The translations under genes were made by a program, and so were the position numbers. The notes under the pieces were generated by a model. It made no database searches, had not been told where the DNA came from, and saw nothing but the letters and a program-made list of their open reading frames with translations. This document shows, one piece after another, positions 1-7,874 of a stretch of DNA of 64,000 bases. The stretch is from CANMXU01 sp052030545. Lineage in GTDB: Bacteria > Pseudomonadota > Gammaproteobacteria > Enterobacterales > Alteromonadaceae. The DNA lies in contig NZ_JBPDIH010000015.1 of NCBI RefSeq assembly GCF_052030545.1, forward strand, positions 1-64,000. Reading direction: 5' to 3'. Position 1 is the stretch's first letter; each line of letters starts with the position of its first letter.

Positions 1-108
1 AATTTACTTGCTTCATCTATGCGTTAACTCATTTTATTTTAAAAGAAAAGATTATGGCTCTAATTTATTGAGCAGGGATCAGTGTTTTTAAGTTGACGTG
101 GGGAGTCA

Positions 109-193
109 TACCAACGCCTCGTTAAGAGGCTAAAATTAGTGACGAAGGAGTAAAAGCCAACTGTTTTTTGTCCTTTTAAACGACTTGTTAAGT
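109..193 (-). other. attC-like integron recombination site
   Basis: Read on the minus strand, the site begins with ACTTAAC (fits RYYYAAC), whose TAA is the stop codon of the neighbouring gene. It continues AAG TCGTT T AA, and about 50 bases later comes the complementary TTAACGA GGC GTTGGTA. The arms TCGTT(T)AA and TTAACGA pair with one extrahelical base, as in folded attC sites. The terminal core GTTGGTA fits GTTRRRY only in its first five bases. The other cassette end (G|TTAAGT at 1190-1196) would restore GTTAAGT on excision, the exact complement of ACTTAAC. The rules are those known for integron cassettes; the assignment here is inference. Confidence 0.68.
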
Positions 194-1144
194 TTCGGCT
201 TCTTCAAGCTCATCTTCTTTTCTAGAGTTTACAACTACTTCGTCATTCTGTTTCTGTGAGAAGGGTTGCGAAGGACTGTCACTTAAAAGTTTTATAGACG
301 CTTTGTTCTTTTCTACTTTACCTTCGTCATGCGCTGAAAAGAGTATATTTTCGATCGTTTGCAATGGTTTAGTGTAAACATCTGGGTTTAAGGTTTTTAA
401 ATCAGCAGTAAATCCGAAGATTACAAATAATGTAGAGAATATTAATCCCCAATGAGGCTTACTTTTCTTCACCTCTGACTCTATTTCATCTAATTTTTCT
501 AAAAGTAAGGATGTATTTTGGTCTTGTGGTAAGTCACTTATTTGTGACTTTAAAATACCAACTAATGCGGACATCTTAGCTTTATTTATAAGGTCTGGAT
601 CATATGATGATTTAAACTCTTCAAAACTTGATGAGCCAAAAGAAACGTCACTTATTTTTGACGCTGAAAATCTAACAACTTGGGCTAATCTAGTTAGTGC
701 TACTTTAGTATCTAAAATGTTCCTAGAAGAAACTAATTCAGCTTGTTGATCGTTAAATTTGATATCTAATTTAGGGGCAAAAATAGAGCCAAAAACTCCA
801 AAAGACTTGCTTCTATTAAAACGATATATGTCTTTAGGTGAAATGCTCGATAAAATAGCGAAAATTTCACATAGATTTTTGTTTGTAAAAATATCTTCTA
901 TTTGAGTTTTTATGCTTGGTGAAAGCAAAGTCAACTTTTCATGGAGCCACAAATATAATGATTCAAAGCATAATAAAAACTCTTCAGGCGCATCAATAGA
1001 GAAATTATAAGGCATTATCTTATCTGATAAATATTGGTAGTAGTCCGCCAATACGATCATATCGTTTTTTGAATCACCAGTACTTCCATTTCGAATAATG
1101 GCATCAATATCATACTTCAATACTTTTAACTTATTTTCATCCAT
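188..1144 (-). CDS. hypothetical membrane protein carried in a putative integron cassette
   Basis: I do not recognise this 318-residue protein. The N-terminal two thirds look helical and soluble, with no enzyme motif. A charged stretch (residues about 215-230) precedes one hydrophobic segment at about 232-247 (WGLIFSTLFVIFGFTADL). The tail is rich in Glu, Lys and Ser and ends acidic, suggesting a single-span protein with a large soluble N-terminal domain. The gene is more AT-rich than the aconitase genes beside it. Its stop codon is embedded in an attC-like site, and a G|TTAAGT core lies 45 bases upstream of the ATG, so it behaves like the single gene of a cassette of about 1.08 kb (115-1195). 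Many cassette genes encode defence or accessory functions, but nothing here shows which. Confidence 0.8.
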   Translation of the reverse strand: MDENKLKVLKYDIDAIIRNGSTGDSKNDMIVLADYYQYLSDKIMPYNFSIDAPEEFLLCFESLYLWLHEKLTLLSPSIKTQIEDIFTNKNLCEIFAILSSISPKDIYRFNRSKSFGVFGSIFAPKLDIKFNDQQAELVSSRNILDTKVALTRLAQVVRFSASKISDVSFGSSSFEEFKSSYDPDLINKAKMSALVGILKSQISDLPQDQNTSLLLEKLDEIESEVKKSKPHWGLIFSTLFVIFGFTADLKTLNPDVYTKPLQTIENILFSAHDEGKVEKNKASIKLLSDSPSQPFSQKQNDEVVVNSRKEDELEEAET

Positions 1145-1189
1145 TTTATTTCACTTCCTTAGTGGAGATTGCAACTGATGTACAAAGAA

Positions 1190-1196
1190 ACTTAAC
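1190..1196 (-). other. cassette 5' core site GTTAAGT
   Basis: On the minus strand this heptamer fits the integron core GTTRRRY perfectly and lies just upstream of the 318-aa gene. Joining its TTAAGT to the G at position 115 recreates a core exactly complementary to the ACTTAAC arm of the attC. No second attC and no integrase gene is visible on the upstream side. Confidence 0.55.
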
Positions 1197-1803
1197 AGCT
1201 TTTTAACCAGATAAGTTCCGCATTTCTGCCAGAAACATTTCAGACTAAATTATTATAGAATATTTCAACTTTACCTTTTTACTATCACATCATCAATTAG
1301 TTATAAATTTGTGATTTTGTAACTATCCGTTGAAAAACGGAATTTTTCCTTTTTTGCGGTGAAAATAAGGACTTTAAATTAAAACCTGATTTTTAAAAAT
1401 TAAACATTAGAAAAAGTGTTGCATTTTTGTTGATGATTTTCGTCCGGTATGTGCGCAAAGTGACCATTGATAATAGTACGACTGGTTTGAAAGACTATAT
1501 CGGTGGCTTTGTCGATGTTCAAACTTGCCTAATGAGTCCAAATAAATTTAGCCTTGTTAAAGCGGTTAGCTGTCGGTAAATCAGAAAATTTAGACGTGAA
1601 AAATATAGAGATAACAATATAGAAGAAAGCTAATAAGGAATATTTCCAGAGGGAATTAAGCTAATAAAAAAGGCTACTTTTTAGTTAATGGCAAGTTTTA
1701 CCTTGTTTAACTAAATAAGTAACCTTTAAATTATAAGTAATCTTTAAATTGTTTGCTACTTCAGCACTATTTAATGACTAAAAATAGTGCTGTAGATAAC
1801 CGC
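1197..1803. other. AT-rich intergenic region
   Basis: About 600 bases without a convincing gene, between the cassette and the 3' end of the long aconitase. A TATAAT lies on the minus strand at 1252-1257, about 110 bases upstream of the cassette gene, but I see no good -35 box. A 48-codon frame at 1433-1579 has no ribosome binding site and no recognisable product. Near 1720-1800 there is some inverted symmetry around AGCACTATTTT and AAAATAGTGCT, which may act as a hairpin terminator for the aconitase gene. Confidence 0.4.
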
Positions 1804-4611
1804 TTAAACGACTTTAACTGGTACTGCTTGGGCAGTGTACTTAGTTGTCATTTCTTCTGTTGGTGGTGCAAAACGCGTTAAGTCGATACCTTCAACTGCC
1901 GCAGTATATTCTGCTAACGTTGGGAAACGACCCAATACCGTTGAAAGTACAACTAATGGTGTAGAACCTAGTAACGACTCACCTTTTTTCTCTGCAGTAT
2001 CAGCAACAACACGGCCTTGGAATAAACGGGTAGAGGTTGCGATTACCGTATCACCTGGTTCCGCTTTTTCTTGGTTACCCATACATAAGTTACAGCCTGG
2101 GCGTTCAAGGTATAAAATGTTGTCGTATTTAGTACGTGCTTCACCTTTTGGAGCATCATCGTCAAATACAAAACCTGCGTATTTTTGAAGAATGTCCCAA
2201 TCGCCTTCAGCTTTTAACTCATCAACAATGTTATATGTTGGTGGCGCAACAACCAGTGGTGCTTTAAATTCGATAGTGCCATTTTGTTTTTCAAGGTTAC
2301 GTAGCATTTGCGCGATAATTTGCATATCACCTTTGTGTACCATACAAGAACCAACAAAACCTAAATCAACTGGTTTGCCGTTGTAGTATGAAACTGGGCG
2401 AATAACGTCATGGGTATAACGCTTAGAAACATCTTCGTTGTTAACGTCAGGGTCAGCAATCATTGGCTCAGCAATCGCGTCTAAGTCAATTTCAACTTCA
2501 GCGTAGTACTTAGCGTTGTCATCTGGAGCAAGTGCTGGCTCTTCACCAGACTTGATACCTGCGATACGCTCGTCAGCAAGTTTAATTAAACCAGCTAACA
2601 TGCCTGCTTCGTTGTCCATACCCTTGTTGATCATGATTTGGATACGGCTCTTAGCAAGCTCAATTGATTGGATAAGCGTTTCATTGTTAGAAATACAGAT
2701 TGACGCTTTTGCCTTCATTTCTGCAGACCAATCAGTGAAAGTAAACGCTTGGTCAGCTAAAAGCGTACCAATGTGTACTTCGATAATGCGACCTTGGAAT
2801 ACGTTTTCGCCGCCAAATTGCTTAAGCATTTGCGCTTGCGTTGCGTGTACCACATCACGGAAATCCATGTGGCTTGCCATGCTGCCTTTAAAGGTAACTT
2901 TTACCGACTCTGGAATTGGCATTGCCGATTCACCTGTAGCAAGAGCAATAGCAACAGTACCTGAGTCAGCACCAAAAGCGACACCTTTAGACATACGGGT
3001 ATGTGAGTCACCACCGATGATGATGGCACGGTCGTCAATGGTAATGTCGTTTAATACTTTATGAATAACGTCAGTCATTGAGTGGTAAACGCCTTTAGGA
3101 TCACGTGCGGTGATCACACCAAATGCGTTCATAAATGCCATTAACTTAGGCGTATTCGCTTTTGCTTTGCTATCCCAAACAGAGGCTGTATGACAACCTG
3201 ATTGGAAAGCACCGTCAACTGAAGTCGAAATAGTAGAAGCAGCCATGGCTTCTAATTCCTGACATGTCATTGGGCCGGTAGTATCTTGAGAACCAACAAT
3301 GTTCACTTTAACACGAACGTCTGAGCCTGCGTGTAAAGGCGCGTCGGAAGCAACACCTACAGCATTACGGTTGAAGATTTTCTCAACCGCTGTAAGACCT
3401 TGACCTTCATGAGAAACTTCTTTTGCAAGAGCATAAACTGCAGGCGCTTCAACACCTAAGGTTTCAGCAGCGAACGTTTGTAACTTCTTACCAAAAGTTA
3501 CTGCGTAAGAACCGCCTGCTTTCATGAATTCCATTTTTTGTGGCGTGAATGCAGAAGATACGTCAGATAACTCGTTATCGCCGTTGTATAATTTCTTCGC
3601 TTTAGTATCAATAGTTAATACTGTACCCGTTGCTACAGAATATGCTTCTTCAAGCACTGGGTCGCCGTTTGCATCAGTAACAACATTACCGTCTGAGTCT
3701 ACTTTCTTAACCCAGTTTTTAAGGTCAAGACCAATACCACCAGTTACATCAACCGTGGTTAAGAAGATAGGGGCAATACCGTTAGTACCGGCTACTACTG
3801 GCGCAATGTTGATAAATGGAACATATGGGCTTGCTTGCTCGCCTGCCCAAAGTGCAACGTTGTTCACACCAGACATACGCGAAGAACCTACACCCATAGT
3901 GCCTTTTTCAGCAACTAGCATCACTTTTTTGCCAGGGTGCTGTTCTTGCAGGGCAACGATTTCTTGTTGTGCTTCAGGAGTGATCATACATTGGCCGTGT
4001 AATTCACGGTCGGCACGAGAGTGAGACTGGTGACCAGGAGATAATAAGTCTGTAGAGATATCACCAACACCGGCGATATAAGTAACCACTTGAACTTTTT
4101 CTTGTACTTCTGGAAGCTTAGTGAAGAACTCGGCTTGTGCGTAGCTTTCTAGAAGATCTTTGGCAACAGCATTGCCTGCTTTGTAAGCAGCTTCTAAACG
4201 AGCAGTATCAGCGTCGTATAAGAATACTTGCGTTTTTAATACGTCAGCAGCAGGGGCTGAAACAGCTGCGTCATCACCTAAAGCTAAATCAAGTAATGCT
4301 TCAATTGAAGGACCACCTTTCATATGAGAAAGCAATTCAAAAGCAAACTCAGCAGTAATTTCAGCAACAGCTTCTTGGCCTAAAATAATTTCTTTTAAGA
4401 ACTGGGCTTTAACACCAGCGGCACTTGTTGTACCCGGCAGAGTGTTGTAAATGAAGAATTTTAATGAATCTTCACGGTACTGGTTTCCAGTATCTTTAAT
4501 TTGGGCAATAATTTCAGATAGTAGGTCAGCACTATCAATTGGCTTTGGTGCCAAACCTAAATCGTTTTTGCGGCTTTCAATTTCCGCTAAATATTCTAAA
4601 TACAGGCTCAT
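1804..4611 (-). CDS. acnB: long AcnB-type aconitate hydratase (possible 2-methylisocitrate dehydratase)
   Basis: This 935-residue member of the AcnB family would interconvert citrate and isocitrate through a [4Fe-4S] cluster, and may also act on 2-methylisocitrate. The family order is present: N-terminal HEAT-like domain (to about residue 160), swivelling domain with GVGSSRMSGVNN, then the catalytic domains with SQDTTGPMT, GGDSHTR, GSCM and the cluster motif GCNLCMGNQ. It is about 70 residues longer than the usual 865, mainly through an insert near residues 300-350 (WVKKVDSDGNVV onward). It differs strongly from the canonical copy transcribed divergently beside it; the motifs agree, but GSCMVHKG replaces GSCMTNIG and SHTRMSKG replaces SHTRFPLG. 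From memory this length resembles AcnB proteins of Bacteroidetes, so ancient transfer is possible. Catalytic cysteines are intact. The start MSLYLEYLAEIE aligns with the family N-terminus. Confidence 0.93.
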   Translation of the reverse strand: MSLYLEYLAEIESRKNDLGLAPKPIDSADLLSEIIAQIKDTGNQYREDSLKFFIYNTLPGTTSAAGVKAQFLKEIILGQEAVAEITAEFAFELLSHMKGGPSIEALLDLALGDDAAVSAPAADVLKTQVFLYDADTARLEAAYKAGNAVAKDLLESYAQAEFFTKLPEVQEKVQVVTYIAGVGDISTDLLSPGHQSHSRADRELHGQCMITPEAQQEIVALQEQHPGKKVMLVAEKGTMGVGSSRMSGVNNVALWAGEQASPYVPFINIAPVVAGTNGIAPIFLTTVDVTGGIGLDLKNWVKKVDSDGNVVTDANGDPVLEEAYSVATGTVLTIDTKAKKLYNGDNELSDVSSAFTPQKMEFMKAGGSYAVTFGKKLQTFAAETLGVEAPAVYALAKEVSHEGQGLTAVEKIFNRNAVGVASDAPLHAGSDVRVKVNIVGSQDTTGPMTCQELEAMAASTISTSVDGAFQSGCHTASVWDSKAKANTPKLMAFMNAFGVITARDPKGVYHSMTDVIHKVLNDITIDDRAIIIGGDSHTRMSKGVAFGADSGTVAIALATGESAMPIPESVKVTFKGSMASHMDFRDVVHATQAQMLKQFGGENVFQGRIIEVHIGTLLADQAFTFTDWSAEMKAKASICISNNETLIQSIELAKSRIQIMINKGMDNEAGMLAGLIKLADERIAGIKSGEEPALAPDDNAKYYAEVEIDLDAIAEPMIADPDVNNEDVSKRYTHDVIRPVSYYNGKPVDLGFVGSCMVHKGDMQIIAQMLRNLEKQNGTIEFKAPLVVAPPTYNIVDELKAEGDWDILQKYAGFVFDDDAPKGEARTKYDNILYLERPGCNLCMGNQEKAEPGDTVIATSTRLFQGRVVADTAEKKGESLLGSTPLVVLSTVLGRFPTLAEYTAAVEGIDLTRFAPPTEEMTTKYTAQAVPVKVV

Positions 4612-5047
4612 TTGATACTCTCTTTAATTATACTCTGATGATAATTTTGTAACTAAGGGGATAAAATTTGTGACTAGTTTACCTGATTTCTTACCGACTT
4701 CGAATCATTTGATCAAATAAGCATTATTCATCTTGTTTATAGTAAATAGACGGCATAGTTATATTGGTTATATTGTTGTTGTTACTATTTGATATTGCTA
4801 TAAAAAATTATGATTTACATTTCCTCTTAGGAGAAAAGTCTAATATGTTGTTATTTAGTAATTGCTTATCTTAAAACTCAGCTATGCCCAGTTAAGTCCT
4901 GTAAAGCCGCACCTATTCAAGTTAGTTGGGTATAAAGTCATAATTTGTTGAAGCTTTATTGCTTATTCATCTGCTTGATATACCAATATTCAAGTTGACC
5001 GTTCACATGCATAAAGTACTTCAACCCGAACTTAAAAGGTGAATGTC
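4612..5047. promoter_or_regulatory. divergent promoter region between the two aconitase genes
   Basis: This 436-base AT-rich stretch must hold the promoters of both aconitase genes. A perfect 12-bp palindrome ATTTGATCAAAT lies at 4707-4718, about 95 bases upstream of the long-form gene. It contains the TTGAT half-site seen in FNR-type operators but not the full FNR spacing. At about 4828-4870 a strong AGGAG precedes ATG and a nine-codon frame, possibly a leader peptide or chance. No clear -35/-10 pair could be assigned. Confidence 0.4.
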
Positions 5048-7651
5048 GTGCTTCAAGAATATCGTAATCATGTGGCAGAACGTGCCGCACAAGGAATCGT
5101 GCCAAAGGCGTTAGACGCTAAGCAAACCGCAGCATTAGTTGAATTGTTAAAAGCGCCACCGGAAAATGAAGAGGCGTTTTTAATTGATTTATTAACCAAT
5201 CGCGTCCCTGCAGGTGTTGATGACGCCGCTTATGTTAAAGCGGGGTTTTTAGCCGCTGTGGCTAAAGGGGAAACAAGCTCGCCGATAATCAGCCCTGCCA
5301 AGGCTACTGAGCTCTTAGGTACTATGTTAGGTGGTTACAATATTGAGCCACTAATTGATTTGCTAGACGATGCCGAACTCGCTGAACAAGCAGCCGAAGG
5401 CCTGGCAAATACCTTGTTAATGTTTGACGCCTTTTATGATGTAAAAGATAAAGCCGAAGCAGGTAACGCAGCAGCAAAACAGGTGATGCAATCTTGGGCA
5501 GACGCTAGCTGGTTTACCAGCAAAGAAAAAGTAGCGAGTAAAATTACCGTGAAAGTGTTTAAAGTTAGCGGTGAAACCAATACCGATGACTTATCGCCAG
5601 CGCCTGATGCTTGGTCGCGCCCTGATATTCCGCTGCATGCCAAAGCGATGCTCAAAATTTCACGAGACGGAATTACTCCAGATGACGACGGCACGATTGG
5701 ACCCATTAAACAAATTGAAGCATTGCAACAAGATGGTATTCCTCTGGCGTATGTTGGCGATGTGGTGGGTACGGGTTCGTCACGCAAGTCTGCGACTAAT
5801 TCCGTATTGTGGTTTATGGGGGAAGATATTCCTTATATTCCCAACAAACGCAGTGGCGGCGTTTGTTTAGGCGGAAAAATAGCGCCGATTTTTTACAATA
5901 CCATGGAAGACTCTGGCGCACTGCCAATTGAGCTTGACGTACAAAAAATGCAAATGGGCGACATTATCGATATTTACCCGTATGAAGGCGTAGTAAAAAA
6001 CGCTGTGGGTGAAGTGATTGCCGAATTTGAATTAAGCCCAGTATTACTTGATGAAGTGCGCGCAGGCGGTCGCATTCCACTTATTATCGGCCGTGGTTTA
6101 ACAAATCGTGCTCGTGAGGCGTTAGGATTACCGGCGACTGATTTATTTGCCACGCCAATTGCTCCTGTTTGCTCAGATAAAGGTTTTACCCTTGCCCAAA
6201 AAATGGTCGGTCGTGCTTGCGGTGTTGAAGGTGTGCGTGCAGGTCAATATTGCGAGCCGAAAATGACCACCGTTGGCTCGCAAGATACCACAGGACCAAT
6301 GACCCGTGATGAGTTAAAAGATTTAGCCTGTTTAGGTTTTTCAGCCGATTTAACAATGCAGTCGTTTTGTCATACATCGGCGTATCCAAAACCGGTTGAT
6401 GTTACAACTCACCATACTTTGCCTGATTTTATGATGAATCGCGGCGGCGTATCACTTCGCCCAGGCGATGGCGTGATCCATTCATGGTTAAACCGCATGT
6501 TATTGCCAGATACGGTCGGTACTGGTGGCGACTCGCATACCCGTTTCCCATTGGGTATTTCTTTTCCTGCTGGGTCTGGGTTAGTTGCCTTTGCTGCCGC
6601 AACCGGCGTGATGCCACTTGATATGCCAGAATCAGTATTAGTGCGCTTTAAAGGGGAAATGCAACGGGGTATTACTTTGCGTGATTTAGTGCATGCCATT
6701 CCTTACACCGCGATCAAACAAGGTTTATTAACGGTAGAAAAAGCAGGCAAGATCAACGAGTTTTCCGGTCGTGTTTTAGAAATTGAAGGTTTGAAAGGCT
6801 TAACCGTTGAGCAAGCGTTTGAACTTTCTGACGCCTCTGCCGAGCGTTCGGCGGCGGGCTGTACCATTAAACTGGAGCAAGAGGCGGTGGCTGAATATTT
6901 AACTTCAAATATTGTCATGCTGAAATGGATGATCAGTGAAGGTTATGGTGATGTGCGCACCATTGAGCGCCGCATAGTTGCTATGCAAGCATGGCTAGAT
7001 AATCCGTCATTGATGGAAGCTGACAGTGACGCGGAATATGCTCATGTCATTGAAATTGATTTAAATGACATTACCGAACCTGTGGTGTGCTGCCCGAACG
7101 ACCCTGATGATGCCAAATTATTATCAGAGGTAGCTGGTGTTGAAGTTGACGAAGTATTTATTGGCTCGTGCATGACCAATATCGGCCATTTTCGCGCCGC
7201 CGGTAAACTTATCAATAACTTTCTTAATGATAACAGCAGCGCACTGCCAACGAGAATGTGGGTAACACCGCCGACGAAAATGGACAGCGCACAACTGAGT
7301 GATGAAGGTTATTTTAATATTTATGGCAGAGCAGGTGCGCGTGTTGAAACGCCAGGCTGTTCACTGTGCATGGGTAACCAAGCGCGAGTAGCTGATAAAT
7401 CAACGGTGCTGTCTACTTCCACGCGAAACTTTCCTAATCGCTTAGGTACAGGCGCCAATGTTTATTTAACCTCGGCAGAGCTTGCCGGTGTTGGCGCAAT
7501 TTTAGGTAAATTACCCAGCCCTGCTGAGTATATGGCATATGCGTCACAAATTGATGCCACCGCCGCCGATACTTACCGTTATTTAAATTTTGATAAGATG
7601 GAGCAGTACGTTCAAAAAGCGGATAAAGTGATTATGCAAGCTCCTGCTTAG
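5048..7651 (+). CDS. acnB: bifunctional aconitate hydratase 2 / 2-methylisocitrate dehydratase
   Basis: Canonical AcnB of the TCA cycle, isomerising citrate to isocitrate via cis-aconitate and able to hydrate 2-methyl-cis-aconitate. The sequence follows E. coli AcnB closely throughout: TNRVPAGVDDAAYVKAG near the N-terminus, VVGTGSSRKSATNSVLWFMG in the swivelling domain, then SQDTTGPMTRDELKDLACLG, GGDSHTRFPLGISFPAGSG, GSCMTNIGHFRAAGKL and GCSLCMGNQARVA, with the three cluster cysteines in the last two. I choose the GTG at 5048 (VLQEYRNHVAERAAQ), which matches the usual family start and has AAGGTGA five bases upstream. This gives 867 residues against 865 in E. coli; the in-frame GTG at 5039 would overlap the Shine-Dalgarno. 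An intrinsic terminator follows, so it is probably monocistronic. yacL, its neighbour in enterobacteria, lies 3.4 kb downstream. Confidence 0.97.
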   Translation: MLQEYRNHVAERAAQGIVPKALDAKQTAALVELLKAPPENEEAFLIDLLTNRVPAGVDDAAYVKAGFLAAVAKGETSSPIISPAKATELLGTMLGGYNIEPLIDLLDDAELAEQAAEGLANTLLMFDAFYDVKDKAEAGNAAAKQVMQSWADASWFTSKEKVASKITVKVFKVSGETNTDDLSPAPDAWSRPDIPLHAKAMLKISRDGITPDDDGTIGPIKQIEALQQDGIPLAYVGDVVGTGSSRKSATNSVLWFMGEDIPYIPNKRSGGVCLGGKIAPIFYNTMEDSGALPIELDVQKMQMGDIIDIYPYEGVVKNAVGEVIAEFELSPVLLDEVRAGGRIPLIIGRGLTNRAREALGLPATDLFATPIAPVCSDKGFTLAQKMVGRACGVEGVRAGQYCEPKMTTVGSQDTTGPMTRDELKDLACLGFSADLTMQSFCHTSAYPKPVDVTTHHTLPDFMMNRGGVSLRPGDGVIHSWLNRMLLPDTVGTGGDSHTRFPLGISFPAGSGLVAFAAATGVMPLDMPESVLVRFKGEMQRGITLRDLVHAIPYTAIKQGLLTVEKAGKINEFSGRVLEIEGLKGLTVEQAFELSDASAERSAAGCTIKLEQEAVAEYLTSNIVMLKWMISEGYGDVRTIERRIVAMQAWLDNPSLMEADSDAEYAHVIEIDLNDITEPVVCCPNDPDDAKLLSEVAGVEVDEVFIGSCMTNIGHFRAAGKLINNFLNDNSSALPTRMWVTPPTKMDSAQLSDEGYFNIYGRAGARVETPGCSLCMGNQARVADKSTVLSTSTRNFPNRLGTGANVYLTSAELAGVGAILGKLPSPAEYMAYASQIDATAADTYRYLNFDKMEQYVQKADKVIMQAPA

Positions 7652-7682
7652 TGCTAACTAACCCGCTGATATAAGAACAAAT

Positions 7683-7724
7683 GAAAAACGCGTTAACAGA
7701 TAGTATCTGTGACGCGTTTTTTTT
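7683..7724 (+). terminator. intrinsic terminator of acnB
   Basis: AAAAACGCGT and ACGCGTTTTTT pair, with an inner ACAGAT/ATCTGT stem around AGT, followed by a run of T. It lies about 30 bases after the acnB stop. Confidence 0.88.
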
Positions 7725-7874
7725 GCACAATTTTTGTTACATATCCGGTCTAATGAAAAAAGGTAACTTGCTTATAAGGGTTGCTTAAAAACTGTATTTT
7801 GCTAAATTCCTTGTTTATTAGTGTACATGGTACTAATACACTTGGCGCTTAGCTTCATTTAAAAGGATTGTTTG

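Noticed and set aside
1..108. Possible further cassette or second attC, for example around GCGTTAAC at 22-29
   Set aside because: No paired arm could be found within the window; the sequence stops at the edge. An ATG at 14-16 on the minus strand may start a gene but cannot be judged.
1433..1579. 48-codon frame in the intergenic region before the long aconitase gene
   Set aside because: No ribosome binding site, no recognisable sequence; could be a remnant but nothing supports a gene.
2516..4024. Plus-strand frames of 166-182 codons inside the long aconitase gene
   Set aside because: Antisense to a conserved enzyme gene with no independent start signals or family match.
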